Notes under the pieces: generated by a model
Told to the model about the DNA's origin: nothing
Databases searched by the model: none
What the model saw: only the letters and a program-made list of their open reading frames with translations
In this document: one piece after another, positions 43,034-52,219 of the stretch
Numbering within the stretch: the stretch's first letter is position 1
How the letters are laid out: the number at the start of each line of letters is the position of its first letter
Assembly (NCBI GenBank): GCA_002364755.1
Contig: DEZI01000002.1
Coordinates: 62,001 to 126,000 of the forward strand
Direction: 5' to 3'
Source of the DNA: Stenotrophomonas maltophilia
Lineage (GTDB): Bacteria > Pseudomonadota > Gammaproteobacteria > Xanthomonadales > Xanthomonadaceae
DNA length: 64,000 nucleotides
Position numbers and translations under genes: made by a program

Positions 43034-43524
43034 GGTAGCGCCGGGCCATGCCCGGCGAGCGCAGCGGCGCGGTTGCCTCCCCCCGGCGCGGCCCGGCGCT
43101 ACCCTACCGTGACAACCAAGGTTGACTGCCCCGGTAGCGCCGGGCCATGCCCGGCGAGCGCAGCGGCGCAGTTGCCCTCCGCCGGGCGCGGCCCGGCGCT
43201 ACCCTAACGTGACAACCAAGGTTGACTGCCCCGGTAGCGCCGGGCCATGCCCGGCGAGCGCAGCGGCGCGGTTGCCTCCGCCGGGCGCGGCCCGGCACTA
43301 CCCTACCGTGACAACCAAGGTTGACTGCCCCGGTAGCGCCTGGCCATGCCCGGCGAGCGCAGCGGCGCGGTTGCCCTCCGCCGGGCGTGGCCCGGCGCTA
43401 CCCTACCGTGACAACCAAGGTTGACTGCCCCGGTAGCGCCGGGCCATGCCCGGCGAGCGCAGCGGCGCAGTTGCCCTCCGCCGGGCGTGGCCCGGCGCTA
43501 CCCTACCGTGACAACCAAGGTTGG
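43034..43524. repeat. Tandem array of five REP doublets (REPINs)
   Basis: Five units of 99-100 bp start GGTAGCGCC(G/T)GGCCATGCC at 43034, 43133, 43233, 43332 and 43432. Each has a forward REP, GAGCGCAGCGGCGC, an inverted REP ending CGGCGCTACC, and the same linker ACCGTGACAACCAAGGTTG. The copies are almost identical, so expansion looks recent. It fills the gap between folD stop and the guaB promoter region. Confidence 0.92.
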
Positions 43525-43541
43525 CACCTGCCAACAGCCGG

Positions 43542-44420
43542 TCAGCTCAGCGCTTCCGCCGCTTCCAACGTGTTCTGCATCAACGTGGCCACAGTCATCG
43601 GGCCCACACCACCCGGCACCGGGGTGATCCAGCTCGCCCGCTCGGCAGCAGCCTCGAAGCCGACATCGCCCACCAGGCGGCCGTCCTCCAGCCGGTTGAT
43701 GCCCACATCAATCACCACCGCGCCCGGCTTCACCCACTCGCCCGGCACGATGCCCGGGCGGCCCACGGCCACCACCAGGATGTCGGCGTTGCGTACGGCC
43801 TGTTCCAGCACGTCCTTCGGGGTGAACTTGTGGCAGCTGGTGACGGTGCAGCCGGCGATCAGCAGCTCCAGGCCCATCGGCCGGCCGACGTGGTTGCTGA
43901 CGCCCACGATGGTGGCGTTGCGGCCACGCACCGGCTGGTCGGTATGGCCCAGCAGCGTGGTGATGCCGCGCGGGGTGCACGGGCGCAGGCCGAACTCACG
44001 CAGGGCCAGGTGGCCGACGTTTTCCGGGTGGAAGCCGTCCACGTCCTTGCGCGGGTCGATGCGCTGGATCAGGCGGCGCGCGTCAGGAATGCCCGGCAGC
44101 GGCAGCTGGATCAGGATGCCGTTGATCTTCGGATCGGCGTTGAGCTGGTCGATCAGGGCCAGCAGTTCGGCCTCGCTGGTGCCGGCCGGCAGATCGTAGT
44201 CATGCGCTTCGATGCCGACCTTTTCGGCCGCGCGGCGCTTGTTGCGCACGTACACGGCCGAGGCCGGGTCGCCACCCACCAGCACCACGGCCAGACCGGG
44301 GCGGCTGCCGCCAGCGGCCACGCGGGCGTCGACACGCACCTTCAGGCTGTCGAGCAGGTCCTCGGCAATACGGCGGCCATCGAGGATGCGGGCAGGAAGC
44401 TGGGGGGCGGAGTCAGTCAT
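43542..44420 (-). CDS. folD: Methylenetetrahydrofolate dehydrogenase/cyclohydrolase
   Basis: 292 aa. Motifs: YVRNKRRAAEKVGIEA (with the catalytic Tyr/Lys), GILIQLPLPGIP, KDVDGFHPENVG, CTPRGI and VSNHVGRPMGLELL of the NADP fold, and VITPVPGGVGPMTVATL-like ending. It interconverts methylene-, methenyl- and formyl-tetrahydrofolate for purine and methyl-group supply. It is followed by the five-unit REP array and then guaB. Confidence 0.96.
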   Translation of the reverse strand: MTDSAPQLPARILDGRRIAEDLLDSLKVRVDARVAAGGSRPGLAVVLVGGDPASAVYVRNKRRAAEKVGIEAHDYDLPAGTSEAELLALIDQLNADPKINGILIQLPLPGIPDARRLIQRIDPRKDVDGFHPENVGHLALREFGLRPCTPRGITTLLGHTDQPVRGRNATIVGVSNHVGRPMGLELLIAGCTVTSCHKFTPKDVLEQAVRNADILVVAVGRPGIVPGEWVKPGAVVIDVGINRLEDGRLVGDVGFEAAAERASWITPVPGGVGPMTVATLMQNTLEAAEALS

Positions 44421-44506
44421 CGAATGCGGGGGCAGGCGGCGGCGGGGACGCTATTGTCCCTGATTCAGGCCCCATCGCCCACCGCCACGACCGGTTGTTG
44501 CGACTG

Positions 44507-44652
44507 CTTCGCTCGCCGGGCATGGCCCGGCGCTACCCACGAACCACGGGCAACGCCCCGGTAGCGCCGGGCCATGCCCGGCGAGCGCGAAGCGCGGCGG
44601 GGGGCCAGCGCCATCTGGCTGAAGAGCAGCCGAGCGTGGGCTCGGCTCTACT
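44507..44652. repeat. REP doublet plus GTAGAGCC-type REP overlapping a stop codon
   Basis: An inverted and a forward GTAGCGCCGGGCC-type REP at 44507-44540 and about 44569-44596. A second class (minus strand GTAGAGCCGAGCCCACGCTC) is at 44626-44652; its GTAG head supplies the TAG stop of the antiporter gene. Confidence 0.8.
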
Positions 44653-46477
44653 CTTCTTCCGGCACCTGGTCCGCATTCAACGTGCGGGCCTTGCGCTTGG
44701 GCGCGGTGAACGGGGTCGGGGTCGGCACGCCCGGCAGCGCGCTGCCGAACACCATGTGCGCACCGGCCCGCAGGCTGCCGCCGGCCATTTCCAGTTCGAA
44801 ACGCTCGGCGTCGCGCTCGCGGATCTGCTCGGCGATCTCCTGCGCGTCGTCCTCGTCCGCACCCAGTTCCATCAGCGCGGCCTGGCCGAACATCAGCGCC
44901 GATTCAAACGTTTCGCGGATCTGGAAATCGACACCGGCATGGATCAGCCGCAGCGAGTGCTCGCGGTCGAACGAGCGCACCAGCAGCTTGGCCTGCGGGA
45001 ACTCATGCGCGACCAGCTCGACGATGCGGTCGGCATCCTCGGCATTGTTCACGCACACCGCGATCGCCCGCGCGGTACCGGCGCCGGAGGCATGCAGCAC
45101 GTCAAGACGGGTGCCATCGCCGTAATAGATCTTGAAACCGAAGCGCTCGGCGTTGTGGATCATCTCCACGTCGTTGTCGATGATGGTCACGTCCACGTCG
45201 CGGGCCAGCAGCGACTGGCTGGCCACCTGGCCGAAGCGGCCGAAGCCGATCATCAGCACGCTGCCGGACAGGCCGTCGGCGGTGTCCACGCCTTCCAGGC
45301 TCACCTCGGGCTTGGGCGCCACGCGCTTGTAAACCAGCACAACCAGCGGGGTCAGCGCCATCGACAGCACCACCACGGCGGTGAAGTTGGCATTGATGTC
45401 CATGTCGATGACGCCGGCACCGGCGGCGGCGGAGAACAGCACGAAGGCGAACTCGCCGCCCTGTGCCATCAGCACGCCGCGGTCCATCGCCTGTGCGTGG
45501 TCGCTGCCCATCAGCCGCGCGACCACGTAGATGCACAGCGCCTTGGCCGCCATCAGCGCCAGCACCAGGCCGACGATCATCGGCCAGTTGCCGGCCACCA
45601 CGCCCAGGTCCAGCGCCATGCCCACGCTGAGGAAGAACAGGCCCAGCAGGATGCCGCGGAACGGCTCGATGTCCGCTTCGATCTGGTGCCGGAAGGTGGA
45701 TTCGCTCAGCAGCACGCCCGCGAGGAACGCGCCCATCGCCATCGACAGGCCGGACAGCTGCATCAGCAGCGCCGCACCCAGCACCACCAGCAGCGCGGCG
45801 GCGGTCATCACTTCACGTGCTTTCGATTCGGCCAGCAGGCGGAACAGCGGATTGAGCAGGAAGCGACCGACCAGCACCAGGCCGACGATGGCGCCAACGC
45901 CGATTGCCACCGACAACCAGCGCGAGCCTCCGCCATCGGCACTGCCCGCGCTCGGCGCCATCCACGCGACCAGGGCCAGCAGCGGCACGATCAGCAGGTC
46001 TTCGAACAGCAGGATGGAGACGATCTTCTGCCCCGACGGCAGCGCGATGTCACCGCGCTCGGCCAGCAGCTGCATCACCACGGCGGTGGAGGTGAGCACG
46101 AAGCCGGTGGCGCCGATGAAGGCCACCTGCCACGGCAGGCCGAACAGTTTGGCGATGCTGGTCAGCACCATCGCACAGGTGACGATCTGCAGCGTGCCCA
46201 GCCCGAAGATTTCCTTGCGCAGGCTCCACAGGTGTGAGGGGCGCATTTCCAGGCCGATGACGAACAGGAACATCACCACGCCCAGCTCGGCCGTATGCAG
46301 GATCGCCTGCGGGTCGGAGAACCAGCCCAGGCCGAACGGTCCGATCGCCAGGCCCGCGGCGAAGTAACCCAGCACCGAACCCAGGCCGAGCCTGCGGAAC
46401 AGGGGCACCATCACCACTGCCGCGCCCAACAGGGCCACGACCTTGACCAGTTCGCTGGTCGCTGCTTCTACCGCCAT
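44648..46477 (-). CDS. KefB/KefC-type cation:proton antiporter (CPA2) with TrkA-N domain
   Basis: 609 aa. Twelve or more hydrophobic helices over about 1-385 carry the CPA2 motifs (GLEMRPSHLWSLRKEIFGLG, STAVVMQLL, FLSVGMALD, AQGGEFAFVL). A cytosolic Rossmann RCK/TrkA-N domain follows (MIGFGRFGQVASQSLLARDV) and an acidic C-terminal tail. It exchanges K+ or Na+ for H+ and is likely gated by nucleotides or glutathione adducts. The stop codon TAG is the first part of a REP element. No KefF/KefG partner gene is adjacent. Confidence 0.9.
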   Translation of the reverse strand: MAVEAATSELVKVVALLGAAVVMVPLFRRLGLGSVLGYFAAGLAIGPFGLGWFSDPQAILHTAELGVVMFLFVIGLEMRPSHLWSLRKEIFGLGTLQIVTCAMVLTSIAKLFGLPWQVAFIGATGFVLTSTAVVMQLLAERGDIALPSGQKIVSILLFEDLLIVPLLALVAWMAPSAGSADGGGSRWLSVAIGVGAIVGLVLVGRFLLNPLFRLLAESKAREVMTAAALLVVLGAALLMQLSGLSMAMGAFLAGVLLSESTFRHQIEADIEPFRGILLGLFFLSVGMALDLGVVAGNWPMIVGLVLALMAAKALCIYVVARLMGSDHAQAMDRGVLMAQGGEFAFVLFSAAAGAGVIDMDINANFTAVVVLSMALTPLVVLVYKRVAPKPEVSLEGVDTADGLSGSVLMIGFGRFGQVASQSLLARDVDVTIIDNDVEMIHNAERFGFKIYYGDGTRLDVLHASGAGTARAIAVCVNNAEDADRIVELVAHEFPQAKLLVRSFDREHSLRLIHAGVDFQIRETFESALMFGQAALMELGADEDDAQEIAEQIRERDAERFELEMAGGSLRAGAHMVFGSALPGVPTPTPFTAPKRKARTLNADQVPEEE

Positions 46478-46571
46478 GCGGTGTGTCCCCGAAAACCGAA
46501 ATCGGCCTCAACGATAGAGCAAGTTTTCTGACGGCAATAGCACGTGCGTTGCGTTTGCTTGTGCCGAAAAT

Positions 46572-46606
46572 GGAACGATGACGGGGTTGATAACCAGCAT
46601 CGTTCC
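46572..46606. other. Perfect 9-bp inverted repeat, function unknown
   Basis: GGAACGATG (46572-46580) and CATCGTTCC (46598-46606) with a 17-nt loop, between the antiporter start and a REP doublet. There is no T-run, so it is not a classic terminator. It may be an operator upstream of the antiporter gene. Confidence 0.5.
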
Positions 46607-46622
46607 GGAATCGCCAACATTG

Positions 46623-46679
46623 ATCGACGCATGGCGTGGATCTACTGCAGACAGGAGTAGATCCACGCCATGCGTGGAT
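46623..46679. repeat. GTAGATCC-type REP doublet
   Basis: CATGGCGTGGATCTAC (46630-46645) and GTAGATCCACGCCATG (46657-46672) form a large inverted repeat, the GTAGATCC class of S. maltophilia REP. It lies just after the stop of the ThiF-family gene. Confidence 0.85.
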
Positions 46680-46694
46680 GACGCGCCGCGGCGC

Positions 46695-47831
46695 TCAGCC
46701 GCCCCGGCAGAACGCGGCGTAATCGATATACCCCGGGAACGGCACCCCGGGCGCGCACACCGGGCACTGGGGATCAGGCTGGATGCGGGTCTCACGAAAG
46801 CGCATCCCCAGCGCATCGAAGCGCAGCAGCCTGCCGACCAGCGGCTCGCCGATGCCCAGCAGCAGCTTCAGCACCTCGGTGGCCTGCAGCACGCCGGCCA
46901 GGCCGGGCAACACGCCGAGCACACCGGCCTCGGAGCAACTGGGCGCGAACTCCGGCGGCGGCGGCTCCGGGAACAGGCAGCGGTAGCAAGGCGCCACGCC
47001 ACGCTGGCGGCCCGCATCAAACACGCTTACCTGCCCATCAAAGCGCTCGATGGCGGCATGGACCATGGGCTTCGCGTGCTTGATGCAGGCGTCGTTGAGC
47101 AGGTAGCGCAGCGGGAAGTTGTCCGAGCCATCCAGCACCACGTCCACGCCGTCCAGCAGGCGATCGACGTTCTCCGAGGTCACCCGCTCGGGCACGGCCT
47201 CGACCTCGATGGACGGGTTCAACGCCAGCAGGCGCTCGCGTGCCGAATCGACCTTCAGCTGGCCGACGCTGGCCTCGGTATGCACGATCTGCCGGTGCAG
47301 GTTGCTGCGCTCCACGCGGTCGTGGTCGGCGAAGCGCAGGCGCCCTACCCCAGCCGCCGCGAGATAGAAGCCGGCCGGAGCGCCCAGGCCGCCTGCACCC
47401 AGTACCAGCACGCGCGACTGCTGCAGGCGGCGCTGGCCGGCCTCACCCACCTGCGGCAGCAGCAGATGGCGTGAGTAGCGGTCGTAGAAGTCGCGGTCAG
47501 CGGCATCCAGCATCGGCTGCACCAGCGGCAGCCCCTGCTCGCGCCATGCCACGGTGCCGCCGGCCACGGACGCCACGTTCGAATAGCCTGCGGCCAGCAG
47601 CGCCTGCGCCGCGTCGGTGGAGCGCTTGCCGCTCTGGCAGATCAGCAGGATGTCCTGGCCCTGGAGCGGCAGGTGCGCGGCCGGGTCGGCCAGCAGGTCG
47701 TTCTTGGCCACGCCACGCGCACCCTCAGCCATGCCACCGGCACGCTCATGTGCCTGGCGCACATCGATCAGCACCGCACCGTGGGCCACGCGCGCCTGCG
47801 CCTGCTGCGGGGAAAGCTCTGGAATGCTCAT
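46695..47831 (-). CDS. Rhodanese-ThiF/MoeB fusion, sulfur carrier adenylyltransferase
   Basis: 378 aa from ATG 47831 (MSIPELSPQQ). An N-terminal rhodanese domain (about 1-100) with active-site loop ICQSGKRS precedes an E1-like ThiF/MoeB domain: ATP loop GAGGLGAP, nucleotide contacts DGSDNFPLRYLLND, zinc cysteines CYRC and CPVC, and Cys in APSCSEAGVLG. It adenylates and probably sulfurates a ubiquitin-like sulfur carrier for molybdopterin or thiamine synthesis. Rhodanese is usually C-terminal in such fusions, so the order is unusual but is seen in Xanthomonadaceae. Confidence 0.88.
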   Translation of the reverse strand: MSIPELSPQQAQARVAHGAVLIDVRQAHERAGGMAEGARGVAKNDLLADPAAHLPLQGQDILLICQSGKRSTDAAQALLAAGYSNVASVAGGTVAWREQGLPLVQPMLDAADRDFYDRYSRHLLLPQVGEAGQRRLQQSRVLVLGAGGLGAPAGFYLAAAGVGRLRFADHDRVERSNLHRQIVHTEASVGQLKVDSARERLLALNPSIEVEAVPERVTSENVDRLLDGVDVVLDGSDNFPLRYLLNDACIKHAKPMVHAAIERFDGQVSVFDAGRQRGVAPCYRCLFPEPPPPEFAPSCSEAGVLGVLPGLAGVLQATEVLKLLLGIGEPLVGRLLRFDALGMRFRETRIQPDPQCPVCAPGVPFPGYIDYAAFCRGG

Positions 47832-47858
47832 GTGCCCATTATCGCGCAGGCTCAGCCG

Positions 47859-47927
47859 GTAGCGCCGGGCCATGCCCGGCGGATTCCCGCGCGCCGCTGC
47901 GCTCGCCGGGCATGGCCCGGCACTACC
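47859..47927. repeat. REP doublet
   Basis: Forward GGTAGCGCCGGGCCATGCCC and an inverted copy ending CACTACC upstream of the ThiF-family gene. Confidence 0.88.
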
Positions 47928-47975
47928 GAATCAAAAACCCAGCAGCACCGCGCCCGAACCCGCATGCGTCCCAAC

Positions 47976-48001
47976 GAAAAAGGCGGCCCTGCGGCCGCCT
48001 T
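47976..48001 (-). terminator. Intrinsic terminator, der end
   Basis: GGCGGCC-GCAG-GGCCGCC followed by TTTTT on the minus strand (arms 47982-47988 and 47993-47999), 9 bp past the der stop. Confidence 0.9.
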
Positions 48002-48009
48002 CTCGTGGA

Positions 48010-49407
48010 TCACTTGCCCTTGACGTGCTTCATCAAGCGCCGCTTGGCCTTGACCTGCCGCTCGGTGAGGACGTTCTTCTTGCCCTCGTACGGGTTGGTA
48101 CCCTCGCGGAAGATGAAGCTCACCGGCGTGCCGATCAGCTTGAAGCGCTTGCGGAAGAAGTTCTCCAGGTAGCGCTTGTACGATTCCTGCAGTTCCTTCA
48201 GGCGCGTACCGTGCACGATGAAGGTCGGCGGGTTGGCGCCGGCCGGGTGCACGTAACGCAGCTTGGAAACGTGGCCGCGGATGGTCGGCGGCGGGTTGGT
48301 CTCGTAAGCCATCTCCAGCGCCTTGTTCACTTCGCTGGTGGTGAAGGTCTTGTTCGCCGATTCGTGCGCGCGGTGCACCGCACGGAACAGCTCGCGCAGG
48401 CCCGAACCATGCTTGGCCGAAATGCGCACCGACTCGGCCCACGGCACGAAGCCCAGGCGCAGCGACAGCATCGTTTCCGCCTGCTCGCGCTGGTACTCGG
48501 TCAGGCCATCCCACTTGTTGATGGCGATGACCAGCGCACGGCCGGCGTCCAGCACCGCACCCAGCACGGTGGCGTCCTGGTCGGTCACGCCTTCGGTGGC
48601 GTCCAGCATCAGCACGGCCACCTGGCACTGCTCGATGGACTGCATGGTCTTGACCACCGAGAACTTCTCGACGACCTCGTCCACGCGCGAACGGCGGCGC
48701 AGGCCCGCGGTATCGATCAGGCGGTATTCGCGACCGTCACGCTCCAGGTCCACGGCGATCGAGTCGCGCGTGGTGCCCGGCACGTCCGAGGCGATCATGC
48801 GCTCTTCGCCGAGGATGCGGTTGACCAGCGTCGACTTGCCCACGTTGGGGCGGCCGACGAAGGCGATGCGGATGCGGTTCGGGTCGTTGTCCAGCTCTTC
48901 GCCGCTGCCTTCTTCAGGCAGGCGCTGGATCACTTCGTCCATCAGGTCATCCAGACCCTGGCGATGGGCGGCCGACACGGTCAGCATTTCGCTGAAGCCG
49001 TAACGGGCGAACTCCGAGCGGACGGTGTCCTCGTCGGTGCCGTCGATCTTGTTGATCAGCAGCAGCGTCGGGCGCGACAGCTTGCGCAGCCAGGCCAGGA
49101 TCTCGTCATCCATCGCCGAGGTGCCCTCGCGGGCATCGACGACGAACAGGATCAGGTCAGCTTCGCCAGCGGCAGCGCGGGCCTGGCGCGTGGTAGCGCC
49201 GGCCAGGCCTTCTTCTTCCTCTGCGATGCCGCCGGTATCGACGACGAGGAAATGGTTGTCCTCGTCAAGCCGGCAGACGCCATAGTTGCGGTCCCGGGTG
49301 ACGCCGGGCTGGTCATGGACCAGGGCGTCACGTGTACGGGTGAGTGCATTGAATATGGTCGACTTGCCGACATTCGGCCGTCCAACCAGGGCGACCAAAG
49401 GCAGCAT
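48010..49407 (-). CDS. der: Ribosome-associated GTPase Der (EngA)
   Basis: 465 aa with two GTPase domains in tandem: GRPNVGKST at about 9 and again at about 180, with DTGG/DTAG switch motifs and NKID / NKWD specificity motifs. The C-terminal KH-like domain includes NPPPTIRGHVSKLRYVHPAG. It is needed for 50S subunit maturation. The last gene of the cluster that begins at ndk; bamB ends 15 bp upstream. Confidence 0.96.
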   Translation of the reverse strand: MLPLVALVGRPNVGKSTIFNALTRTRDALVHDQPGVTRDRNYGVCRLDEDNHFLVVDTGGIAEEEEGLAGATTRQARAAAGEADLILFVVDAREGTSAMDDEILAWLRKLSRPTLLLINKIDGTDEDTVRSEFARYGFSEMLTVSAAHRQGLDDLMDEVIQRLPEEGSGEELDNDPNRIRIAFVGRPNVGKSTLVNRILGEERMIASDVPGTTRDSIAVDLERDGREYRLIDTAGLRRRSRVDEVVEKFSVVKTMQSIEQCQVAVLMLDATEGVTDQDATVLGAVLDAGRALVIAINKWDGLTEYQREQAETMLSLRLGFVPWAESVRISAKHGSGLRELFRAVHRAHESANKTFTTSEVNKALEMAYETNPPPTIRGHVSKLRYVHPAGANPPTFIVHGTRLKELQESYKRYLENFFRKRFKLIGTPVSFIFREGTNPYEGKKNVLTERQVKAKRRLMKHVKGK

Positions 49408-49422
49408 CGCGATTACTCCGTA

Positions 49423-50631
49423 TTAATTTGCCAACCGGAATGCGGTCAGCTTGCCATCAACATTCTGCACCAGCAGCACCCCGTCGACGACGATCGGCTG
49501 GGCCAGCAGGGCGTCACCGCCGCTCTTGGCCCGCGCCGCCATCGCGCCGTCGGAGGCCTGCAGCCAATGCAGGTATCCCTTGTAGTCACCGACCACCACA
49601 TAATCACCCTGCAGCGCAGGACCGGTCAGCGAACGACGCGCCAGGCCGGTCTGCGACCACATCGCGGTGCCGCTGGCTTTGTCCAGACCGAACACGCCGC
49701 CCTTGGGGTCGGTCACGAACACATTGCCCGAAGACACCGCCACGCCGCCGGCACCGCCGTGGTCGCGCGCCCACAGCGGGCGACCGGTCGGGCCTTCGAT
49801 GGCCATGGTCTGGTTCTTGAAGCTGCTCACGAACAGCGTATTGCCTTCCAGCACCGGAGCGCCGTCGACATCGGCCATGCGGTCCAGCTCGGTACGGCCT
49901 TCAGGGCTGCCCACGGTCTGGTCCCACAGGGTGCGGCCGTCCTGCATGGCCAGGGCGGCGACAGCGCCGTCATCCTTGCCAATGAACAGCACGCCCGGAC
50001 CGGTGACCACCGGCGCGTTGCCACGCACGGTCAGCGCCGGCAGCTCGCTGGGGTTGAACCACTTCTGGGTGCCGTTGGAAGCTTCGAACGCGGTGACGCG
50101 GCCATCATTGCTGCGCACGAACACCAGGCCCTGCGACACGGCCGGGGCCGAGATCACTTCGCCCGGGACGCGGGCGCGCCACTTCTCGCTGCCATCGTTG
50201 ATGTCCAGCGCGATCACCTGGCCATCGAGGGTACCGATGACCACCAGGTTCTCGCCGACACCCGGGCCGCCGGACAGGCGCAGCTTGGCCTTCTTCTTTT
50301 CCTTCTGCGGCTCCCAGGTCCAGACCTTCTTGCCGGTCTGCAGGTCGATGGCGTGCACGCCACCGGTGATCGCCGCAGCGAACACATGGCCGTTGGCCAC
50401 GGCCGGGCCCTGGCGCACGCCGATGCGGCGCTCGCCCTTGCCCAGGTTGACCGACCAGGCCTTGTTGACCTTCAGGGTCGGCTCGAACTTGACCAGTTCG
50501 GCCGGCTCCTGTGCCTTCTTGGCGGCGGCATCCTTACCGGCGAACCAGCCCTTCATGGTGCTGCAGCCGGTCAGTGCCATGCCCAGCAGCAGGACGGAGG
50601 CGACGCGCGTAATCATGACCTTCTGACTCAT
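49423..50631 (-). CDS. bamB: Outer membrane assembly lipoprotein BamB
   Basis: 402 aa from ATG 50631, overlapping the upstream TGA (TGATG); a TTG one codon earlier is unlikely. A lipobox (GMALTGC) places the lipidated Cys at residue 23. The rest is an eight-bladed PQQ-like beta-propeller with repeated motifs such as HAIDLQTGKKVWTW and IALDINDGSEKWRARV. It is a scaffold of the BAM complex, on the periplasmic face of the outer membrane. It is coupled to yfgM and followed by der. Confidence 0.94.
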   Translation of the reverse strand: MSQKVMITRVASVLLLGMALTGCSTMKGWFAGKDAAAKKAQEPAELVKFEPTLKVNKAWSVNLGKGERRIGVRQGPAVANGHVFAAAITGGVHAIDLQTGKKVWTWEPQKEKKKAKLRLSGGPGVGENLVVIGTLDGQVIALDINDGSEKWRARVPGEVISAPAVSQGLVFVRSNDGRVTAFEASNGTQKWFNPSELPALTVRGNAPVVTGPGVLFIGKDDGAVAALAMQDGRTLWDQTVGSPEGRTELDRMADVDGAPVLEGNTLFVSSFKNQTMAIEGPTGRPLWARDHGGAGGVAVSSGNVFVTDPKGGVFGLDKASGTAMWSQTGLARRSLTGPALQGDYVVVGDYKGYLHWLQASDGAMAARAKSGGDALLAQPIVVDGVLLVQNVDGKLTAFRLAN

Positions 50632-51269
50632 CAAACCGACTCCGCAGGGGCGGCGACGGTGCCGCCAGCGTCCATAACCTTGGTTTCCAGCACACGCCGC
50701 TGCGGTGCTGCCACGTCCAGCGTCTTAAGCGCCTTCTCATACTGCTCACGGGCCGCGTCACGCTTGCCCTGCGCCAGCAGCGCATCGCCCTGGATTTCCA
50801 GGCTGCCGCTGTCGGTGGCGCTGCCAAGCAGCTTGATCGCTTCGTCGCTCTTGCCGGTGGCCACCAGCAGGCGGGCCACGCGCTGGTCGACCACGCGCTG
50901 CAGGTCGCCTTCGACCTTCACGGCGCGCAGGGTGGCCAGTGCGTCTTCGTTCTTGCCGGCGTCGACCTGGGCCTTGGCCAGCTGCAGGGCCGCCAGATCG
51001 CCGTAGATGCTGGACGGGCCAGCCTCCAGCGCCTTGACCGCCTTTGCCGCGTCATCCAGCTTGTTGTCCTGCAGGCCAACCAGCGCCTTCTGGTACTCGA
51101 CGTTGGCCGAGGCCAGCTTGCTGCCCTGGTTGGTCTGGTACCACTGCCAGCCGGCAATGGCGCCGATGGCGATCGCTACGCCACCGAGGATGCTGGCGCC
51201 ATTCTTCCGCAGCCAGCTGCGGACACGTTCACTTTGTTCGTGCTCGTCGAGCAGATCGTCGATCGCCAT
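50631..51269 (-). CDS. YfgM-like SecYEG-associated TPR protein
   Basis: 212 aa. A cytosolic N-terminus (DDLLDEHEQSERVRSWLRKN) precedes one membrane helix (GASILGGVAIAIGAIAGW), then a periplasmic TPR-like domain (LDDAAKAVKALE, AQVDAGKNEDALATL, ALLAQGKRDAAREQY). YfgM associates with SecYEG/PpiD and hands on unfolded envelope proteins. Its stop overlaps the bamB start, in the expected gene order. Confidence 0.9.
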   Translation of the reverse strand: MAIDDLLDEHEQSERVRSWLRKNGASILGGVAIAIGAIAGWQWYQTNQGSKLASANVEYQKALVGLQDNKLDDAAKAVKALEAGPSSIYGDLAALQLAKAQVDAGKNEDALATLRAVKVEGDLQRVVDQRVARLLVATGKSDEAIKLLGSATDSGSLEIQGDALLAQGKRDAAREQYEKALKTLDVAAPQRRVLETKVMDAGGTVAAPAESV

Positions 51270-51333
51270 GCGTACTCTCGCCCCGCCCGTAGGGAGGGAC
51301 CATTGGGATTATCGAAGGTGGTGAAACCGCGTC

Positions 51334-52200
51334 TCAGTGTGAAACCGGGACAACGGAGCCTTCAGAGGATACCTGAAAGCGGGCCACGTTGGCTCGCTGG
51401 TAGGGGGTCAGATCGACGATAGCGCCGTTCTGCTGAACCTGGACCGCCGAGGCGTTGCCCAAGGTCACGCGGCTCACCTGGCCGGGGGTGAAGCTGCGGG
51501 TCTCGCCGGCCTTGATCAGCGCCTTCTCGACCGAGCCGCCATCGGGGCCTGCGATATCGACCCAGCTGTCGCCACTGAACTGCATGTCCAGGTTGGCGGT
51601 GGCCGGGGCGGCCGGGGCCGGTCGCGGCACCGGGGCCAGCGAGGCCACGTAGGGGGTGGCTGCCGGTCTGGCGGCGGCAACCGCCGGCTCGGCACTGGCG
51701 GCCGCCGGTTCGTTGCCGACCGAGGACGGGGCCACCGGCACGGCGGCCGGCACCACGTCCAGCGATGCCGTGTTCGGGGTCGCCGGGGTGTTGTCGAAGT
51801 GGCCACGGGTGGCGAACCACACCGGCACTGCCAGCACCGCGGTGATGCCGACATACAGCACGCGTCGGCCGAGGTTCTCGGCGATGCGACGGGCACGCGG
51901 GGTATGGGTATGGCTGACCAGGGTGGGCGGGACCACCGGGCCGACCTGGGCCTGTTCCAGCAGCTGGCTGATATCCACGTTCAGCAGGCGCGCATAGCTG
52001 CGCAGCTGGCCACGGACGAATACCGGGGCGCCGAGCTTCTGCCACTGCTCTTCTTCTAGCGACCTGACCACCTGGACCGGCATGCGCAGGCGCTGGCCGA
52101 CATCCTCGAGGGTCATTCCGGCCGCCTCGCGGGCCTGGCGCAGGCGGGTGCCGCAGCCGGCCGCAGTATCGAGAGCGCTCACAGTCTGGTCATCAATCAC
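51334..52200 (-). CDS. rodZ: RodZ-like helix-turn-helix membrane protein
   Basis: 288 aa. N-terminal XRE-type helix-turn-helix (LRQAREAAGMTLEDVGQRLR, VVRSLEEEQWQKLG), one membrane helix (RVLYVGITAVLAVPVWFA) at about 115, an Ala/Pro-rich linker, and a DUF4115 beta-rich periplasmic domain (DSWVDIAGPDGGSVEKALIK, FTPGQVSRVTLGNA). RodZ links MreB to the cell wall machinery. It follows pilW in the conserved cluster. Confidence 0.88.
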   Translation of the reverse strand: MIDDQTVSALDTAAGCGTRLRQAREAAGMTLEDVGQRLRMPVQVVRSLEEEQWQKLGAPVFVRGQLRSYARLLNVDISQLLEQAQVGPVVPPTLVSHTHTPRARRIAENLGRRVLYVGITAVLAVPVWFATRGHFDNTPATPNTASLDVVPAAVPVAPSSVGNEPAAASAEPAVAAARPAATPYVASLAPVPRPAPAAPATANLDMQFSGDSWVDIAGPDGGSVEKALIKAGETRSFTPGQVSRVTLGNASAVQVQQNGAIVDLTPYQRANVARFQVSSEGSVVPVSH

Positions 52201-52219
52201 AATGCATCAACCCTGGAGA

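Noticed and set aside
43034..43524. Possible CRISPR array
   Set aside because: Linkers are identical in all five units and no cas gene is near; it is a REP-doublet array.
47872..51006. Very long open frame on the plus strand (about 1,040 codons) opposite der, bamB and yfgM
   Set aside because: It is antisense to three well-recognised genes; its His/Gln/Gly/Arg-rich composition is typical of antisense frames in high-G+C DNA.
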